DNA from: Brachypterus glaber | Lineage: Eukaryota > Arthropoda > Insecta > Coleoptera > Kateretidae | DNA: 64,000 nt | Direction of reading: 5' to 3' | Assembly (NCBI GenBank): GCA_958510825.1 | Contig: OY294048.1 | Location: forward strand, 14,587,589 to 14,651,588 | Shown: positions 58,167 through 64,000 of the stretch, one piece after another | Layout: the number at the start of each line of letters is the position of its first letter | How positions within the stretch are numbered: the first letter of the stretch is position 1 | Program-made: the position numbers and the translations under genes | Notes under the pieces: generated by a model | Databases searched by the model: none | Told to the model about the DNA's origin: nothing | Seen by the model: the letters and a program-made list of their open reading frames with translations, nothing else

Positions 58167-58958
58167 TCAAAGTTTACCTATTTTATCCGTGATACCGCTT
58201 ACATAGGGAAGTATAACTTGTGTCTGTCTGTCATTGTCACTATTGTCCTGTTGTTTGGGTCTGGGATTTCTGTATTTGTATATGGTCTTATTAATGTCTT
58301 TTTTGGTATAACCGTTCATGGTCAAGGCTTTGGTTAGTTTAAGGAGTTCTGTGTCTAGGGAATTCTTGTCTGAAATCATGAAAGCCCTATGAACAAGTGA
58401 ATTAACTACCGAGCGTTTTTGAGAGGGATGGTGATGTGAAAATGCGTTTAGGTATCTGTCAGTGTGGGTTTTCTTCCTGTATACCGAGTGTCCTATTGAG
58501 CCATTTTCCGTTTTGTAAACCAAAACGTCCAAAAAGGGAAGTGATCCGTTGTTCTCAATTTCCATCGTAAACCGTATAGATTTATGTTGGGAATTGAGGT
58601 GATTTAGAAAACCTTGAAGGCTTTCCATGCCATGGGGCCAAATAGCATAGACATCGTCTACGTATCTGCGCCAAATTTTAGGTTTTAATGGAAATGACTC
58701 AATAGCTTTTTCCTCGAAGTATTCCATGAAAGCATTGGCCGCAGGGGGTGATAATGGGGATCCCATTGCGGCGCCTGACACTTTTTCATAGAACTCTCCC
58801 TGTATCAGAAAATATGTAGATGTCAGACAAGCTTCAAATAATTTACATAACTTAGGGTCAAGATTTCCAGTTGTAAGTAGGTCTCGTATAATATTTATTG
58901 TATCGGGAACGGGAACGTTAGTAAATAGAGATTCTACGTCGAAACTAACCATTATGTC
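58167..58958 (-). pseudogene. Penelope-like element reverse transcriptase, partial
   Basis: Reverse transcriptase domain of a Penelope-like retroelement (PLE). It would copy the element RNA into DNA at a nicked target. The visible 261 residues start inside the domain because the N-terminal part lies in or beyond the N gap. Motif A is SFDVESLFTNVP (residues 3-14, Asp5). Motif B is GAAMGSPLSPP (60-70). Motif C is YVDD (97-100) within RRYVDDVYAIW. The downstream HTDRYLNAFSHHHPSQKR stretch is a typical PLE signature. The frame stops at 58167, just after IGKL, in a run of T. Reading continues in another frame toward the GIY-YIG domain, so a one-base deletion in that run is the simplest explanation. 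A second one-base slip in an A run near 58125 restores the endonuclease frame. The copy is therefore recently inactive or mis-sequenced. The family call is secure; the exact PLE clade is not. Confidence 0.95.
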
Positions 58959-59158
58959 NNNNNNNNNNNNNNNNNNNNNNNNNNNNNNNNNNNNNNNNNN
59001 NNNNNNNNNNNNNNNNNNNNNNNNNNNNNNNNNNNNNNNNNNNNNNNNNNNNNNNNNNNNNNNNNNNNNNNNNNNNNNNNNNNNNNNNNNNNNNNNNNNN
59101 NNNNNNNNNNNNNNNNNNNNNNNNNNNNNNNNNNNNNNNNNNNNNNNNNNNNNNNNNN
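58959..59158. other. Assembly gap, exactly 200 N
   Basis: A round-number gap, probably a placeholder of unknown true size. It cuts the Penelope RT on its left and the inverted arm of foldback E on its right, so the sequence link between them is not established. Confidence 0.99.
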
Positions 59159-61290
59159 AGACACGATTATATTTATTACAGGCACTATTATAAATTTACA
59201 GAAATTTTATTATATTATAAAAATTATTAGCACGGACAATAATTAAATCTATTTAAGCTATAAATGCCATACTATTTGTTATATTTTATTATTCACTAAA
59301 CAATTAAAGTATTTCATATAAATTTTTACACTGACTGCCATAATTGTAAGAGAAAGCCTTGTATTTATATAATAAGCGATTATAATTTGCTTGGTTTGTG
59401 TGTTATAGCGCTCCTAGCTATAATTTTTTTTCCGTGTAGTCCAGTCAAATAATAAATGTAAATTGTAATAAATGTACTCGGGCTGATATTTTAAAGGGTA
59501 GTAGTGGAGGGTAACAGAACACTTCTGTTAGTTTTTCACCGGGTGATTTGCTTAAGGGATGTCCGCTATCTTGAATTTTAGGGGTGAGTTTCTTAATTAA
59601 TTATGTTAAAAAGGAAATTTCCAACTATTTTTGTTTGGATCATTTTTTTAATTTATTAATTACAATCGAGTTAAAAAAAATAGCCAAGTTGGAGGTGAAA
59701 CTGGTTTTTTCCATTTTTCAGACAAATTCATGGGACGATGAGCGAACTTGTAGCCCTTGAAATTCTCTATAAGCTCATACAGCCTGTTCCAGAACTCGCG
59801 TACCGAAATTTAAGAGGTGATTCTACATCCAAAAATATGAAAAAAAGTTTCTATAAAGGTTGGTCCGGAAATGAGCCCTAAGGGAGCTACGGCCCTTCGA
59901 AGATGACGTATTGAATGGGGAACAAAAAAAAGCACCAATAAAATTTTAATGCTGCAGGGTGATTCTTCATTTAAAACTGAGCAAAAAAGTATTATACACC
60001 AAAACACCTAAATTTAATATTAAAGGAGTAATTTTTAAAAAAGTAACGTTTTTGGTGGCACAAAATGTTACTTCCTCTTAATTGCATTTTTTTTGATAAC
60101 GGTTGCTCCTACAGTGTTACACTATATGATATTTTATATGTATTTTTATTCTAGAAATCTATATTTTTTACAACAAATCCAAAAAACATACACATAGAAA
60201 AGTTTGGGGCATAAATGTTTTAAGCCTCATATATTTTGTCCGTCTGGGCACGCCTCTGGATAAATTAAAAAAATAAATTAACATAAACTTATTGCCCTTA
60301 TTAATACTAGTATACATGCAAAAGCTCGCCGCTCTAGCTTAAACGGTACCCGAGTTATTAATTAAAAACCTTATTTTTATTACAATTTTAAAGGGCCCTA
60401 GATCCCTTAGGGCTCATTTCCGGACCAACCTTTATAGGAACTTTTTTTATATTTTTGGATCTAGAATCACCTCTTAAATTTTGGCATGCCAGTTATGGAT
60501 CACCCTATATATTATAAAATTTCATAGGTACTTTGGTAGGGTTAGAGGAAGCAAGCGCCCATTGTAACCGTAACAAAATACTTATGAAAATGCATAATGT
60601 ATAAAACTCATAGAGAATTTCAAGAGCCACAAGTTTGCTCTTTTATTTGCACTTTTATCCTCCGATGAATAATTTGCCTGAAAAATCGAAAAAATCAACT
60701 TCACCCCCAACATGGTAGTTTTTGAATATTTATAACTCGATTGTTATTAATATATTAAAAAAAATATTCAAACTAAAGTTGTTGGAAATTTTCTCCTTAA
60801 CAAAATTGGTTATATGCATTTTTATCGTTAAGATTCATATTTGGCATTCACCCCTAAAATTCAAGATAGCGGACACCCCTTACACAAATCACCGGGAAAA
60901 AACTAACAGCCCGTGTACATTTAATGCAATTTAACATAGTAATTTTTCGTTATTTGACTGGACTATTATCCCAGTGGTCCCTAAAAAACACTAACTTTAA
61001 GTACCGAGTTCACGGAAAAAAAAAATTATAGCTAGGAGCGCTATAACACACATACCAAGCAAATTATAATCGCTTATTATATAAATACAAGGCTTTCTCT
61101 TACAATTATGGCAGTCAGTGTAAAAATTTATATAAAATACTTTAATTGTTTAGTGAATAATAAAATATAACAAATAGTATGGCATTTATAGCTTAAATAG
61201 ATTTAATTATTGTCCGTGCTAATAATTTTTATAATATAATAAAATTTCTGTAAATTTATAATAGTGCCTGTAATAAATATAATCGTGTCT
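59159..61290. mobile_element. Composite foldback E, copy B with longer arms
   Basis: Like the element at 47243-48767, but the inverted repeat extends outward: 59159-59438 is the reverse complement of about 61012-61290 (for example AGACACGATTATATTTATTA and its complement). About 44 bp (60967-61012) is present only on the right. The left end is cut by the N gap. Confidence 0.8.
59779..60511 (-). repeat. D-family repeat, in duplicated copy B
   Basis: Nearly identical to 47581-48314. The right end reads CACCCTATAT rather than CACCCTGTAT. Confidence 0.75.
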
Positions 61291-62739
61291 GTAATATATA
61301 TAATCGTTTCCAATTTATTTTTAACATTATTAGTTATTGTGTCCCTTATAATCTATAGCTTAAATCACTATAATTTGCCACTGTTACCAAATATCTTATA
61401 ATGTATAGCGCAGAGCCCACTAATTTCTTTCCGTGTTATAGCATGAAAAAAGTAGTTTTTTTTTAATTCAATGAAAAAGGTTAAAATATAATTATGTCAT
61501 TACTAAGATATATGTATATTTACTTTATAAACTTAGCGTAAGAAAATATTTATTTCATATTTAACTTAGTAAGAGCAAGAAATGCCAAAAAAGTTATTGA
61601 ACAGCATATTTAATAAAATAAAAGCTGTTTTGTTCTAAAAATATCATTTTAATAAAACGCAATTTTTAAAATTAGCCTAACACAACGCCTTACCTCTTGC
61701 CCCCTAAAGGGTTAAACTAAAATTGTTAAATAAAATTGAAAAATGTTTAAATATAACACTGTATGTGTATAAAAATAATTAGTTATCTTGCACGCTAGTT
61801 CTGGGACACGTAGTATACCTACCGTAATTTATTTCCTATTAATAAAATAAATAAAAATTTAAATAGCGGCCGAAATCAGAGAAGGTTTTCTTATTGGACT
61901 TTTAAAAATTACTGTTTACTTTAGCGTTTATATAAAAATATACCATTATTTGATTTTAATTATATTAAACAAACTTAAATCTAAACGAAAATTAATTAAA
62001 ATATTTTTAATTGAATATATAATTGATGAGTTTGCTACTCTGATTTTAATTACCAGGGTTGTTTTCTGTAAAAATATTTTCCTTTTGTTCTTCAGAAAAC
62101 GCCTTATATCACACTAGTTTGATATTTTTATATCACCCTAGTTTGTTATTTATGTATGTAGGTTTGCCTAATTTCACGTATGTAGGTTTTCCTCAGTTTA
62201 CGTTGTAGATTCTACGAATTTAGCTCACCTCGTTTTATATGCTATTTTCCACCTCTAATCACAGAATTTTATGATCTCTTTTATGTTTTTCATGTCAAAA
62301 ATAGAAACTATAGTTATAACCTTACTGGATTGACCAAGATTTGACTTATTGACTTATGTCTAGATTTTATAAAAATTACCTAATTTACCTTACATTTTAT
62401 AAAAAACATCAAAATACACGATATTTTTCTTATGAAATCGTAAAACATTACAATTTTACTGTTTTATATGGGAACATATCTAAAGTAATCTAATTTAATT
62501 AGCAAACTGTCTTGCCTTGATTTACACAAGAGGCTTGCGTTTTAGGCAACCCATTAAACCCTAGCTGTACAATACCTATATTGTATTGTATAATATTGTA
62601 TTAAATTTAAAAACCAATAAAACCGAAATTTGTATGCTATTTTTTGCATTGTAGAAGAAAGAAAGAAAAAAAAGGAGAGAAAAGATGAAATGTTTCAAAT
62701 AGTATAGCTTTTTTACGTTGATCGACGTTTTTATATGAA

Positions 62740-62945
62740 AAAAAGATTATTTACATGAAACAAAAGTTCTGTCTGTCGGTCTGTGTGTCCGGGAAATTTA
62801 TGACCACGAAAACTCGAGAACTCATCAAGTCAAATATTTCAAATTTGGAAAATAGGTTCTCGACTGAGATTTTTATTGAAAAAAATCGGGGTTAAGTAAG
62901 AAGGTGGAAAAAGGTAAAAATTATTTAAACAATCAAAAAATTTCG
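62740..62945 (+). repeat. F-family repeat in duplication copy B
   Basis: Nearly identical to 50515-50720. Confidence 0.65.
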
Positions 62946-63679
62946 TCTTTTAAGAGAAAATTTTTTTGGGAAATAATTCATTTTAAAATATATTACCTAT
63001 ATGGGTGGAATGAACCTTAAAAAGTGGTCCAGCAACATGTTTCTGTAGGAACCCAGTTTATCCACATAAGTATTGACAATTTAGCATTTATATGCTTTAT
63101 ACATGTACTAAAATAACGCTAAAATTTTCGTACATAACCTTACTTTTCGTGTTTTCGGTAGACGATTTAACAGGGTGAAAAGTTATAACTTTTTCTCACT
63201 ACCAACTAGGTAAGTTGACATTACTTAATCAAAAAGCCGATAGTAATGGAAAGTACTATATCGAGCACACTTAGTGATAGATGAAATCAATACAAACAAA
63301 ACCGTAACTAGACAGAAAAAACGATTTACCGCTAAAGGAAACGAAGTGTCCGACACTTACCCCCCCTAGACACAAGATTTCTTAATTTTATAGAGTAATT
63401 CCATAAAAAAATTATTTGTTGAATTGTCACATAGATAAATGTCAAAAATACTATTAATAAAATACGATTCTAACTCCTTGGTAGTGAGAAGAACGTAATG
63501 CGCTATTCGTAGGTAAGTTTTTTTTTCTGTCTTCGGTCGTATTTATGGACCTTAGCTCCTCTTCCGACCTCACAAAGAAAAATTCACTTACCTCTACTAG
63601 AAGCGCAAATAACTATTACGTCGCATTTGCCCACAGTGCGGAAAACAACCTGATAAACTTGGATCACTTATTTTTTATT

Positions 63680-64000
63680 TTTTTCTATTTTGCGACTCTT
63701 ATAAGCTGATAATCACATGATTTTGCGTGTTCTTATAGGCCCATAAAAGGTCTGAACTTGTTTTTTCTTTTGGGTTGGCAATAGACAAAAGCCTATTGCT
63801 TGAAGTTTTCCGTTCAAATGTCAATGTCGCTTTAACAAAATTTTGTGTTACGGTTATTTTTTACTGTGTTAAAATTGTGGCTTAGTTAGGGCTTGATGTG
63901 CCGTCATGTATCTTGTAAGCCAGTCACGGTATGGAATTCTTATGTACTATGCGTGTTATGAGAGGATGTGGATATGCCTTTAATTGCAGTGAAAAAGAGA
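63680..64000 (+). repeat. C-family repeat, copy C3, cut by window end
   Basis: Part of duplicated segment B and nearly identical to the start of C2. It stops at the window edge inside the exon-like block. Confidence 0.85.

Larger units (their letters stand above)
59439..64000 (+). repeat. Duplicated segment of about 4.5 kb, copy B, truncated by window end
   Basis: Counterpart of 47241-51774 in the same orientation, offset by about 12.2 kb. It is preceded by an inverted segment (59159-59438) that copy A lacks on its left. The internal repeats are the same as in A. Small indels distinguish the two, so they are not a simple repeated read placement. Haplotype duplication in the assembly remains possible. 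Confidence 0.95.

Overview
This window looks like intergenic, transposon-dense DNA from an arthropod, most likely an insect, with a strongly AT-rich base composition. The main evidence is a Penelope-like retroelement with a GIY-YIG endonuclease, tRNA-derived SINEs, TTAA-flanked piggyBac-like MITEs, TA-flanked and 8-bp-TSD MITEs, a 5'-truncated LINE tail and many long foldback elements. I see no intact host gene, no rRNA or functional tRNA gene and no CRISPR array. No long reading frame outside mobile elements resembles a known protein family. The species cannot be named from this sequence.

Layout. 0-5 kb: a minisatellite-bearing repeat (about 690-1250), otherwise anonymous AT-rich DNA, then a PLE-type stem/GAAACG motif (3999-4033) and a tandem duplication (4438-4907). 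5-11 kb: a TTAA-flanked MITE, a SINE split by a palindromic dimer of the Penelope terminal repeat, TIR elements at 6641-7211, a piggyBac-like MITE (9129-9494) and further small foldbacks. 14.7-18 kb: a foldback MITE and a triple nest (piggyBac-like MITE containing a SINE containing a hairpin element). 20-25 kb: TACAGGGTG-ended repeats and a tandem 200-bp duplication. 26.3-27.6 kb: DNA-transposon copy H1, interrupted by a striking foldback built of 14-bp palindromic repeats. 28-36 kb: several TIR/foldback elements, including a giant foldback at 35.3-36.1 kb. 37-46 kb: a full D-family repeat, three hairpin MITEs, a SINE and a minisatellite repeat. 47.2-52.0 kb: copy A of a duplication of about 4.5 kb. 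52.2-53.1 kb: a TIR element. 53.5-55.3 kb: H2, the second copy of the H transposon, carrying LINE, SINE and Tc1/mariner-like insertions. 55.4-55.7 kb: a young hAT-like MITE. 57.6-58.96 kb: the Penelope-like element. After a 200-N gap, copy B of the 4.5-kb duplication runs off the window end.

The features do not form a pathway. They read as layered transposition history, and comparing repeat copies within the window gives empty sites and target-site duplications that order several insertions. The only substantial coding sequence is the Penelope reverse transcriptase plus endonuclease, which is frameshifted and cut by the gap. The most interesting structures are the palindromic Penelope-terminus dimer with a hammerhead-like core, a second foldback family of the same architecture, and the 26.3-kb foldback of alternating 14-bp units.
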